Assembly: GCF_007845645.1 (NCBI RefSeq)
Contig: NZ_VCQV01000010.1
Coordinates: 62,001 to 126,000, forward strand
DNA length: 64,000 nucleotides
Reading direction: 5' to 3'
Source of the DNA: Leekyejoonella antrihumi
Lineage (GTDB): Bacteria > Actinomycetota > Actinomycetes > Actinomycetales > Dermatophilaceae
The notes below the pieces were generated by a model. The model was given only the letters and a program-made list of their open reading frames with translations, ran no database searches and had not been told where the DNA came from. Of the stretch, positions 28,252 to 35,791 are shown piece after piece; position 1 is the first letter of the stretch, and each line of letters begins with the position of its first letter. A program made the position numbers and the translations under genes.

Positions 28252-28283
28252 GGCCCACGCTGCCCAGGTTTGCGGCGTGGGCC
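28252..28283 (+). terminator. Probable pdxS terminator hairpin
   Basis: GGCCCACGC and GCGTGGGCC give a perfect 9-bp GC-rich stem with a 14-nt loop, 15 nt after the pdxS stop. Confidence 0.55.
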
Positions 28284-28467
28284 GGTCCATGAATGCGCAT
28301 GGGCGGGCACCAGCCGCCTGAATTTGACGGTCCGACTGGTGTCGACCAAGACCGTGGCGCTCGGCGTGACTGTGACCTCCTCGTTAACGAGCGCCGCTTC
28401 GTCGATGGACGTTTGTCCCACTCGAGGGCTCCGGCCGATGTTCGATGGGTGCCCGTTCTGGGCCACG

Positions 28468-28515
28468 GCATCAATGTCGACGCGATCCTCGAGTGCGGCT
28501 GGTAATCGAGGTGAT
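28468..28515 (+). repeat. Degenerate duplicate of the pdxS 3' end
   Basis: GGCATCAATGTCGACG (28468-28483) matches 15/16 bases of pdxS 28179-28194, and GAGTGCGGCTGGTAA plus a following AGGTGAT (28491-28515) matches pdxS 28222-28247, including the stop codon and the bases beyond it. In frame it reads GINVDAILECGW-stop against [18 protein letters not shown]-stop in PdxS, as if 18 bp were lost. Likely a relic of insertion or partial duplication at the pdxS end. Confidence 0.6.
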
Positions 28516-28653
28516 CCAGAGTTGCCGGCACTCGATGCCGGGGTCGCACAGCCAACCTCACCAGAATGGTCGAAGCCGTCGCGGCCGAGGTTGGAGTTGC
28601 CCTTCGCAAGCCGGTGGCCGGCTCGTCAGTTGAGATGTCCACGTCTGAGAACC

Positions 28654-29058
28654 TCAGCGAGAAGGTGACTCGACGGGATCGGTGATGTCCAGGCCAAGAT
28701 GACCGGCGGCGGTCTTCATTGTCTGGTCGTGCGTCGCCACCGTGACTGGCTCTCCGATGAGCAGCGCCGTCGCCAGGTGCAGGGCGTCGAGCGTCTTGAC
28801 GTGGCGCTCGATGGATTCGGCGACGGTGTGGGTCTCACGGCTGATCTCGAGCATGCCGACGCGATCAAGGAGTGGTGCGCCCTCGATGACCGGCCGGTCG
28901 TCGCGTCGCAGGACGCGGATCACCTCCGTACGCAGGAGGCGGGACGAGACGATCGTGCCGGCCTCCTGCATCCAGGACTGCAGCCGTTCGCGCTCCGGGA
29001 CGTCCAGGATCGTGCGGAGGCCAACCGAGGAGTCGAGGTAGATCAGGGGACCCGGCAC
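28654..29058 (-). CDS. PIN-domain toxin, VapC-like
   Basis: 134-aa PIN-domain ribonuclease. The fold's acidic residues are visible: D9 in YLDSSV, E45 in LLRTEVIRV, D91 in KTLDALHLATA and D110 in VATHDQTM. GTG 29058 begins three bases after the antitoxin stop, the usual coupled order antitoxin–toxin. Predicted to cleave RNA unless bound by the antitoxin. Length is normal for VapC, so it looks intact. Confidence 0.85.
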   Translation of the reverse strand: MPGPLIYLDSSVGLRTILDVPERERLQSWMQEAGTIVSSRLLRTEVIRVLRRDDRPVIEGAPLLDRVGMLEISRETHTVAESIERHVKTLDALHLATALLIGEPVTVATHDQTMKTAAGHLGLDITDPVESPSR

Positions 29059-29061
29059 GTC

Positions 29062-29340
29062 TCAGTGGTCCCCTCGCATCTCGTCTATCAGCGCTTCGGC
29101 CTCATCTGGCGCATACTTCGGTCCACCGGGGGACGCTGGCCACGGTGCGGGCTCGGATGCAGGCGGGGTGTAGCGCCCCTCACGCTCCAGCCGCGCCAGT
29201 GCCGTCTCCGATTTCCGGAAGGCGCTCACCTTCCAGCGCGGCTTGCCCCGCTCGGTCACGACCACGTCGTCGGTGTCGGTGACCTTGTCGAGTACGGCGG
29301 CGGTCTGCTGATTGAGCTCGCGCTTGCTGGTCGTCCGCAT
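29062..29340 (-). CDS. Phd/YefM-type antitoxin
   Basis: 92-aa antitoxin. The N-terminal RTTSKRELNQQTAAVLDKVTDTDDVVVTERGKPRWKV is a Phd/YefM DNA-binding domain; the C-terminal part is the toxin-binding tail (YAPDEAEALIDEMRGDH). ATG 29340 is chosen because a promoter ends a few bases before it, giving a leaderless transcript; ATG 29370 (MSDTGSTIRD) in the same frame lies inside that promoter. Expected to autorepress together with the toxin. Confidence 0.82.
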   Translation of the reverse strand: MRTTSKRELNQQTAAVLDKVTDTDDVVVTERGKPRWKVSAFRKSETALARLEREGRYTPPASEPAPWPASPGGPKYAPDEAEALIDEMRGDH

Positions 29341-29346
29341 GTCCCT

Positions 29347-29375
29347 GATTGTACTACCCGTGTCAGACATTGCGA
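29347..29375 (-). promoter_or_regulatory. Promoter of the antitoxin–toxin operon (leaderless)
   Basis: On the minus strand TTCGCA, a 17-bp spacer and TACAAT form a sigma-A-type promoter; the -10 ends 6 nt before ATG 29340, so transcription should begin at or near the start codon. Confidence 0.6.
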
Positions 29376-29497
29376 ATCCTGTGAGGTCGACTCGCCTCGC
29401 ACCTCGGTGTCGTCTGTGACCGCAGGATGCTGCTCTCTCGAAGCGATGACCGGCGAGTATTGAAGCTGCCGCGACGTCAGGTCCTAGCGTGGACTGT

Positions 29498-30310
29498 ATG
29501 CAGCAGTCGCGGCTCAAGATCGGTGAGGTCGCCCGCCGCACCGGGCTGACTCGGCGCGCCCTGCGCTACTACGAACAGCTGGGGCTGCTCGGGCCGGCCG
29601 AGAGACTTACGGGCGGGCACCGCGTCTATTCGCGCGACGACCTGCTGCGGCTGTATCGGATCTGCCTCCTCCGCCAGCTCGGAACCCCGCTGTCGCAGAT
29701 TCGTTCTGCGCTCGATCATCCTGTGGAATCGCTCGAGACGGCAGTGACCCGGCAGCTGGGCGACCTGGACGAGCGCCTCGCCGCTCTGGCGAGACTCCGA
29801 GAGAAGGTCGCGCAGGTCGACCTGACCGTGCGAAGCGGCGCGACAGTCAGCGACCAGGATCTGCTTGCCCTCCTGGATGGTATGAGCGATCTCGATCGCG
29901 GCGTCCGCCGGCGGCTGACACTGCTGGTCTATGAGGATCTGGAGGCCGCGCACGACTTCCTCGTCACCGTCTTCGGTCTGGGGCGGGGCCCGCTGACGTA
30001 CGACGAGGCGGGCCGTTGCGTCCACGGTGTCATCGTGGCTGGTGATGGCTTGGTCTGGCTGCATCCGACATCGACCGAGGCGCACTTGGCCTCACCGCGC
30101 TCGCTCGGCGCCGCAACCCACTGCATGGCCGTATTCGTGGACGACGTGGATGCCCACTACGAGCGGGTGATGGCCGCCGGTGCACTGATCGAGTGTCCAC
30201 CTCGAGATATGGACTACGGAGTGCGCGAGTACGACGTTCGCGACAACGAGGGAGGTCTCTGGTCCTTCATGACTGAGCTGGACGATGACGGAGGAGACAT
30301 CGATGAGTGA
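29498..30310 (+). CDS. MerR-family regulator fused to a VOC (glyoxalase/bleomycin-resistance fold) domain
   Basis: 270-aa fusion. Residues 1-70 are a MerR winged helix (LKIGEVARRTGLTRRALRYYEQLGLL…GHRVYSRDDLLRLYRI), followed by a coiled coil (TRQLGDLDERLAALARLREKVAQ). From about 150 the protein is a VOC-type domain (YEDLEAAHDFLVTVFGLGRGPLTYDEAG…VFVDDVDAHYERVMAAGA…VREYDVRDNEGGLWSF). The VOC part probably senses or binds a small molecule. A second, truncated VOC gene overlaps its end. ATG 29498 is preferred over 29489. Confidence 0.85.
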   Translation: MQQSRLKIGEVARRTGLTRRALRYYEQLGLLGPAERLTGGHRVYSRDDLLRLYRICLLRQLGTPLSQIRSALDHPVESLETAVTRQLGDLDERLAALARLREKVAQVDLTVRSGATVSDQDLLALLDGMSDLDRGVRRRLTLLVYEDLEAAHDFLVTVFGLGRGPLTYDEAGRCVHGVIVAGDGLVWLHPTSTEAHLASPRSLGAATHCMAVFVDDVDAHYERVMAAGALIECPPRDMDYGVREYDVRDNEGGLWSFMTELDDDGGDIDE

Positions 30311-30557
30311 GCTCACCGCATACCTCTGCGTGGCAGCCACCAAGGCCGCGATCGATTGGTATCAGAAGGTTTTCGGCGCAACGGTCGGTTGTGAGCCAAT
30401 TTTCATGGACGATGGCGACCTTGGGCACGTCGAGTTGATCATCGGTGGCGCTCGGTTGATGATTTCGGACGAGTTCGCCGTGGCCGGCGTTGCAGCGCCC
30501 GACCCGAACCACGGGTCGCCGGTGAGCCTCCTCGAGTGGCGCCCCGTGTCGATCTGA
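30303..30557 (+). pseudogene. Truncated VOC-family gene
   Basis: Begins like a full glyoxalase-fold protein (YLCVAATKAAIDWYQKVFGATVGCEP … LMISDEFAVAGVAAPDPNHGSPVSL) but stops after 84 aa, half the usual length, with an unrelated tail LEWRPVSI. The missing second beta-alpha-beta module is not found in any frame downstream, where a methyltransferase begins. Probably a deletion relic. It overlaps the MerR–VOC stop by 8 bp, so the two were once an operon. Confidence 0.65.
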
Positions 30558-30593
30558 CGGCCCGGACGGCTCGCTGTGTCCCACAATGTACGG

Positions 30594-31454
30594 GTGGGTA
30601 ATACAGATGACGGCCGGTGGCATTGGGACTCGTCGCTATATTCGGGCAGCGCCGCCTACTACGCACGTGGCCGAGCGGCCTACCCCGCGGCGTTGATCGA
30701 TCTGCTGGTCGCCGATCTCGGGCTTGATGGCCGTGGTCGTCTGCTGGACATCGGGTGTGGTCCCGGCTCGCTGACTCTGCCGCTCGCGTCGCACGTCGGT
30801 CACGCCGTGGGAGTCGATGCCGACCGGCAGATGCTGGCCGAGGGCGAGCGCCAGGCGAGGCGCGCTAGTGTCGTCAACGTCGAGTGGATCCATCGCCGAG
30901 CGGAGGATCTGTCCGGCGAGCTCGGACGGTTCAATGTGGCGACCATGGCCCAGTCGTTCCATTGGATGGATCGAGATCGCGTCGCAGGCCTTTTCCACGG
31001 TCTGCTCGTATCTGGCGGTGTCGTTGCCTTCGTTCATGCCACGACCCACGAGGGTGTTGTCGGGACGGTGCCCCTGCCGCATCCCCGACCACCCCGGCCC
31101 CAGATCGATGCGCTGGTTGCCGACTACTTGGGGGAGCGGCGCCGAGCGGGCAGCGGATACCGGAACATTGACGTGGTCAGCGAAGACGAACGAGGACGGC
31201 TCGAGGCGCGGATCATCCAGGCCGCCGGCTTCACGGGTCCCACCCGACGCGAGATCCCAGGCTGGGTCGAAAATCGGACCGTCGACGATGTTGTGGCGAG
31301 CGTGTTCTCCCTGTCGTATGCCGCGCCGCACCTCTTCGGACAGCTCGCGGGCCAGTTCGAACACGACCTACGGCAACTGCTCTCCAGGGTGAGTCCCATC
31401 GGCAAGTTCAGCGAGCAGATGCGAGAGATCGCAGTCGATCTCTGGCGTGCATGA
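30594..31454 (+). CDS. SAM-dependent methyltransferase (class I)
   Basis: About 286 aa. The SAM-binding motif I is LLDIGCGPGSLTLPLA, with acidic VGVDADRQML at the end of strand beta-2 and an FNVATMAQSFHWMDR segment typical of the UbiE/Methyltransf_11 type. GTG 30594 is favoured; an upstream GTG (30576) is also in frame. The substrate is unknown. It belongs to the accessory block between pdxS and pdxT. Confidence 0.78.
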   Translation: MGNTDDGRWHWDSSLYSGSAAYYARGRAAYPAALIDLLVADLGLDGRGRLLDIGCGPGSLTLPLASHVGHAVGVDADRQMLAEGERQARRASVVNVEWIHRRAEDLSGELGRFNVATMAQSFHWMDRDRVAGLFHGLLVSGGVVAFVHATTHEGVVGTVPLPHPRPPRPQIDALVADYLGERRRAGSGYRNIDVVSEDERGRLEARIIQAAGFTGPTRREIPGWVENRTVDDVVASVFSLSYAAPHLFGQLAGQFEHDLRQLLSRVSPIGKFSEQMREIAVDLWRA

Positions 31455-31504
31455 TCCAATCTGTCGGCGAGCAATCTGAACAGGTGCCTCGACCCGCCGC
31501 ATCT

Positions 31505-31520
31505 TGACACATGTGTTCGA
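31505..31520. promoter_or_regulatory. Degenerate SOS-box-like site before the DUF222 relic
   Basis: TGACACATGTGTTCGA has one perfect half (GTTCGA) of the actinobacterial LexA consensus TCGAAC-N4-GTTCGA and overlaps a TTGACA -35-like hexamer. 13E12/DUF222 genes in mycobacteria are known to carry LexA boxes, which makes the placement meaningful. Confidence 0.35.
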
Positions 31521-31545
31521 TAGGACGTGTGATCGAGTATGGGTG

Positions 31546-32593
31546 GTGGGGGAAGTCTTCAAGAGGGCAGCGCGGGAGGCGTTGGACGCCAGGTTATGTC
31601 CCCTGGATGTGTCGGAGTATCGGTCCGCGGCGGATGCGGGGGTGTTGGCCGGCCCGGGGCGTAGTGGCGCGGGCGGTGAGGACGCGGTGGCGCCGGGGGT
31701 GGGTCCGGAGGCGGCCGTGCGGCTTGCCGGTGAGGTCAAGGACACGGTCAGCGTGGCGGGTCGGGCGTCGTACCAGTTGTGCGGGGAGCAACTGACTGGG
31801 GTGATGGGTGACCTGTTGCAGGTCGGCGAGTCCGCGGAGCGGGCGCAGGTGGTCGTCCTCGCGGATGTGATCACCCGGGGGGTGGTCGACGGGTCGGATG
31901 CGGGGTCTCCGGTGCAGTGGTTGACGGATGTGGCGCCGTGCCTGGAGCCGGGGCAGGCGTCCCGGGTCGCGCGGATCATCACGGATCCGGTGAATGCGTG
32001 CCTGCGTGGTGTCCTGGTGGCGGGTCGGGTCACGGTGCGTGGGGTGCAGGCCAGTGTGCGGGAGGCCAGGCGGGTGCGGGTGGTGTTGCCGGACGCGTCG
32101 TGGGAGCAGCTGTTGGGGTACTTACCTGGTGTTGGCGGATCACTGCCCGACGAGCACGCTGCGGGACTTGTCGAAGGAGATCATCGCCGCGTACAGGGGT
32201 GAGAAGGCGCCCGCGGATGAGGTGGCGGCCCGCAAGCTCGAGTCGTTGTCCTGGGTCGAGCTGCCCGGGGGGATGACCCGGGTGAGAGCCGATTTGTCAC
32301 CGGGGGATGCGGCGGTCTTCGCGCACGCGGTCGAAGCGTTGGCGAAACCACGACCGGGCACCACCAGTGACGGAGATGTGGTGCCGGAGGACGCCACGAC
32401 GGTGGATGGGAAGCCGGCTCGCACGCATGGGGTGGATCAGCGGTCGCCGGGTAAGCGCCGCGCGGACGCCCTGGGTGGGGGTACCGCCCGCACGGAGCGA
32501 AGCGAGGCGGGGGAGATCGGGAAACGCAGGTGGTGTGGGACCTGGTACCCGGGCGAATGCCGACCCAACCCCTACCCCCGGACGACCCGCTGA
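31546..32593 (+). pseudogene. DUF222 (13E12-type HNH endonuclease family) relic, frameshifted and truncated
   Basis: The first frame encodes a DUF222-like helical domain (LTDVAPCLEPGQASRVARIITDPVNACLRGVLVAGRVTVRGVQASVREARRVRVVLPDASWEQLLG) and stops at 32202. The domain continues in the next frame from about 32118 (YLVLADHCPTSTLRDLSKEIIAAYRGEKAP … WVELPGGMTRVRADLSPGDAAVFAHAVEAL), ending at 32593. The C-terminal HNH nuclease motif expected for intact members is missing. So there is a frameshift near 32118-32125 plus loss of the 3' part. The start is uncertain: GTG 31546 is in frame, and the open frame reaches back to 31504. Confidence 0.7.
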
Positions 32594-32843
32594 CCCGCCG
32601 GCCCGGCGCACCACCGGACCACGCGCAAACCGCCTGACCCTCCCAGGGGAGAACTCCGCCCACAACCCGGGCATCGAGACCAGATCTGTTGTGTGTCACC
32701 GGGTTTCGACGCGCCTCGCGCTTCGCGCTCGACGGCTCAACCAGCGGCCAGCGGCCAGCGGGATGGTCGTTCGCTGGGCCGCCCAACCCTTGGATTGAGT
32801 AGGGCGAACGTGCGAGCCCGTATCGAAATCGGCGGTATGGCGG
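32594..32843. other. Gene-free stretch with REP-like element
   Basis: 250 bp between the DUF222 relic and the GNAT gene. No HNH remnant is readable. It contains the repeat element at 32701-32750 and nothing else I can name. Confidence 0.5.
32701..32750. repeat. REP-like dispersed element
   Basis: GGGTTTCGACG … CGACGGCTCAACCAGCGG with an inner CGCGCTTCGCGC hairpin. The framing words (GTTTCGAC…GCTCAACCAGCGG) resemble a palindromic intergenic repeat I associate with Micrococcales genomes. A GCGGCCA duplication follows (GCGGCCAGCGGCCAGCGG). Confidence 0.45.
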
Positions 32844-33392
32844 TCAGGCGGTGGCTTCCGGCGGCACAACGGTCTGATCGCGGGGCAGGATCATGACGTA
32901 GACCGGCTCCACATCGTCCGGTAGCCAGTCGGTGCGATAGCGGCCGATCTCCTGCCACCCGCGCCGGCGATAGAGGTTGAGAGGGGCGGCGTGGTGTGCG
33001 ACCACGTCGAGCACTGGTGCGCCGCCATCGGCGAGGGCCGACTCCGTCGCCGTTCGAAGCAGCGCGGAGCCAATGCCTTGGCCGGCATACCGTCGATCAG
33101 CGAAGAGCACACTGATGCAACGCAACTGCCGGATCGGCACATCGTGCGCGTCGGCCCACATACGCCCGAGGTCATCGTCCTGGACGGTTTGTACCGCGAC
33201 GTGTCCAACGACTGTCTCATTCAGCTCGGCGACCCACGAGCGCAGTTCGCTCGGCCGGTGGATGAACTGTTCAGTGGGGTAGGGCATCGGCCACTCGAAC
33301 GGATACTCCGTCTCCGACTGCTGACGCTCGAGGATGTCCGCGAGCATGGGGATATCGGTGTCCTGGCGAGGACGGATGTTCACCTGATTCAC
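32844..33392 (-). CDS. GNAT family N-acetyltransferase
   Basis: About 182-aa acetyltransferase. Motif A is CISVLFADRRYAGQGIGSALLRTATESAL and motif B is APLNLYRRRGWQEIGRYRTDWL. The substrate is unknown. The start is ambiguous between several in-frame GTGs (33398, 33392, 33383); 33392 gives VNQVNIRPRQDTD. Upstream residues to 33509 do not look like the family. Divergent from the aquaporin gene. Confidence 0.78.
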   Translation of the reverse strand: MNQVNIRPRQDTDIPMLADILERQQSETEYPFEWPMPYPTEQFIHRPSELRSWVAELNETVVGHVAVQTVQDDDLGRMWADAHDVPIRQLRCISVLFADRRYAGQGIGSALLRTATESALADGGAPVLDVVAHHAAPLNLYRRRGWQEIGRYRTDWLPDDVEPVYVMILPRDQTVVPPEATA

Positions 33393-33523
33393 GCCCACAC
33401 GATACGGCCGTTCATGATTTGACCGCGTGGGGTTCCACCGGTTGCCACGGATCTCCACCATACTGAGGCACGTTGTCCAGGGGGCCGCGATGACGTGGTC
33501 CGTCGCCAATCGGAGGTCAAGTG

Positions 33524-34276
33524 ATGGACATTCGCAAACTTGTCAGTGAAGCGATCGGCACTGCGTTGCTCGTCTTCGTCGGGGCCGGAGTCGCCACCCT
33601 GTGCTTCGGTTTCAAGCTCACCGGTTCCAGCACCTCGGCCGGGGTTGTCGAGACCGCGTTGGCCTTCGGGCTGGTCATGCTGGTGCTCGCCTATGCGCTT
33701 GGGCCCATCTCCGGTGCCCACATCAACCCAGCGGTGACCCTGGGTTTCCTGGTGTCTGGCCGGATCGCACCGATCGAAGCGGTTGGCTACTGGGTCGCTC
33801 AGATCGTCGGTGGGATTGTCGGAGCCGCGGTACTTCGCGGCATGTTTGCCGGCGCCGGTGGATACTCGACCTCCAAGATCGGGCTGGGCGCGGACGGATT
33901 CGGCGATGCGTCCATGGTCCATCTCGGGGCGGGCGGCGCCTTTCTGGCCGAAGCCGTGCTGACGTTCCTGTTCGTGCTGGTGGTGCTGGTGGTCACTCGC
34001 ACGGCCGCCTGGCCACAGCTTGGCGGGGTCGCCATCGGCCTGGCCCTGGCAACCGTGCACCTCATCGGGGTCCCGCTGACCGGCACCTCGGTCAATCCCG
34101 CGCGCAGCATCGGTCCGGCCGTCTTCGTCGGGGGAGATGCACTGAGCCAGCTGTGGCTGTTCATCCTCGCGCCGCTGGTCGGCGGCGCGGTCGCGGCGTT
34201 GCTGAGTCTCTTCCTCTATGGTCGCGAGACCATGTCTGCCGAGGAGATGGCCGTCGAGGCTCCAGCAGTCGCCTGA
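33524..34276 (+). CDS. aqpZ: Aquaporin / MIP family channel
   Basis: 250-aa, six-helix channel with both half-helix NPA boxes (HINPAVTLG and SVNPARSIG). The selectivity region (H in TVHLIG after helix 5, R after the second NPA) is of the water-selective AqpZ type. ATG 33524 follows GGAGG at 7 nt; GTG 33521 is directly before it. It lies between pdxS and pdxT and is not obviously functionally linked to its neighbours. Confidence 0.88.
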   Translation: MDIRKLVSEAIGTALLVFVGAGVATLCFGFKLTGSSTSAGVVETALAFGLVMLVLAYALGPISGAHINPAVTLGFLVSGRIAPIEAVGYWVAQIVGGIVGAAVLRGMFAGAGGYSTSKIGLGADGFGDASMVHLGAGGAFLAEAVLTFLFVLVVLVVTRTAAWPQLGGVAIGLALATVHLIGVPLTGTSVNPARSIGPAVFVGGDALSQLWLFILAPLVGGAVAALLSLFLYGRETMSAEEMAVEAPAVA

Positions 34277-34379
34277 TCCTGAAGATGCACAGCAGCCGGT
34301 GGGCGCCACACCGTTCAGCGCCAGAAGTCAAGACCCGATGAGGGCAGACGGGCAGAGATCTCTGACGTAGCGTGAGGTG

Positions 34380-35780
34380 GTGACGGCAAATTCGACTGCT
34401 CCCACCATCCGCACGCTGGGTGACCTGCGTGCCTCGGGTCACGAGCAGCACAGCATCCGGGACGAGATCCGCCGCAACCTGATCGATGCGCTCAGCGCAG
34501 GACGCGACCCCTGGAGCGGCATCCAAGGCTTCGAGGACACGGTCATCCCGCAACTCGAACGCGCCCTTCTCGCAGGTCACGACATCGTCCTGCTGGGGGA
34601 GCGCGGCCAGGGCAAGACGCGCGTGCTGCGGACCCTCGTGGGCCTGCTGGACGAGTGGACACCGGTCATCGACGGCTCGGAGCTCGGGGAGCATCCCTAC
34701 GAGCCGATCACGCCCGCCTCCATCCGCCGTGCTGCCGAGCTCGGCGACGACCTACCGGTCGCCTGGCGCCACCGCAGCCAGAGGTATGCCGAGAAGCTGG
34801 CCACCCCGGACACCTCGGTCGGCGACCTGGTCGGTGACATCGACCCGATGAAGGTCGCCGAGGGCCGCAGTCTGGGAGACCCCGAGACGATCCACTTCGG
34901 CCTGATCCCGCGGGCCCACCGGGGCATCATCGCCATCAACGAGCTGCCGGACCTCGCGGAGCGAATCCAGGTGTCCATGCTGAACGTGATGGAGGAGCGC
35001 GACATCCAGGTCCGCGGATACACGCTGCGGCTGCCCCTGGACGTGCTCGTGGTCGCCAGCGCCAACCCCGAGGACTACACCAACCGGGGGCGCATCATCA
35101 CGCCCCTGAAGGACCGCTTTGGCGCCCAGATTCGCACACACTATCCGATGGAGGTCGCCGGGGAAGTCGCCGTGATCCACCAGGAGGCCAAGCTGGTCGC
35201 CAAGGTCCCCGACTTCATCCTGGAGATCCTGGCCAGATTCACCCGAGCCCTTCGCGAGTCAAGTGCGGTGGACCAGCGATCCGGTGTGTCCGCACGATTC
35301 GCGATCGCGGCCGCCGAGACGATCGCGGCCGCCGCGCTGCACCGTGGCACGGTCCGCGGGGAGGGCGAGCCGGTGGCTCGGATCATCGATCTGGGCACAG
35401 CGGTCGACGTCATGGGCGGCAAGATCGAGTTCGAGTCCGGCCACGAGGGCCGCGAACGACCGGTCCTGGAGCACCTCCTGCGGACCTCGACCGCAGAGGC
35501 TGTGCGGCATCTGCTGCGCGGCATCGACCTGGCCCTGCTGGTTGATGCCCTCGACGAGGGCATGCAGGTGACCACGGGAGGGGACGTCACCGGGCAGGAG
35601 CTGCTGGACGAGCTGCCGGTCCTCGGGGAGTCAGACCTCTACGACAAGGTCGCGGACCGGCTGGACGCACACACGATCGGCGAGCGGGCGAGCGCGATCG
35701 AGCTGGCGCTGGAGGGCCTCTTCCTGGCCCAACGCGTCAGCAAGGACACCGACGACACCGGCCACACAACCTACGGCTGA
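34380..35780 (+). CDS. AAA+ ATPase, Mg-chelatase ChlI/MoxR-like
   Basis: 466-aa AAA+ protein. Walker A is LLGERGQGKTR; the sensor-containing stretch HRGIIAINELPDLAERIQVSMLNVMEERDIQVRGY and VASANPEDYTNRGRIITPLKDRF are characteristic of ChlI-type magnesium chelatase subunits, although no chlorophyll or cobalamin genes are near. Followed 11 nt later by a VWA-domain protein, the usual partner of MoxR/ChlI ATPases. The pair probably remodels or inserts metal into an unknown client. Confidence 0.85.
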   Translation: MTANSTAPTIRTLGDLRASGHEQHSIRDEIRRNLIDALSAGRDPWSGIQGFEDTVIPQLERALLAGHDIVLLGERGQGKTRVLRTLVGLLDEWTPVIDGSELGEHPYEPITPASIRRAAELGDDLPVAWRHRSQRYAEKLATPDTSVGDLVGDIDPMKVAEGRSLGDPETIHFGLIPRAHRGIIAINELPDLAERIQVSMLNVMEERDIQVRGYTLRLPLDVLVVASANPEDYTNRGRIITPLKDRFGAQIRTHYPMEVAGEVAVIHQEAKLVAKVPDFILEILARFTRALRESSAVDQRSGVSARFAIAAAETIAAAALHRGTVRGEGEPVARIIDLGTAVDVMGGKIEFESGHEGRERPVLEHLLRTSTAEAVRHLLRGIDLALLVDALDEGMQVTTGGDVTGQELLDELPVLGESDLYDKVADRLDAHTIGERASAIELALEGLFLAQRVSKDTDDTGHTTYG

Positions 35781-35791
35781 GGCGAGCACCC

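Larger units (their letters stand above)
28237..28653. other. 417-bp gene-free stretch with pdxS-end relic
   Basis: No convincing gene. It holds a hairpin at 28252-28283 and a degenerate copy of the pdxS 3' end at 28468-28515. Short open frames on both strands here have no recognisable domain. This is the left boundary of the block that separates pdxS from pdxT. Confidence 0.6.

Noticed and set aside
26572-28290. 572-codon minus-strand frame over pdxS
   Set aside because: Shadow of PdxS, low-complexity and without motifs.
28243-28668. Possible small gene downstream of pdxS
   Set aside because: No recognisable domain in any frame; the stretch is better explained by a terminator and a pdxS-end relic.
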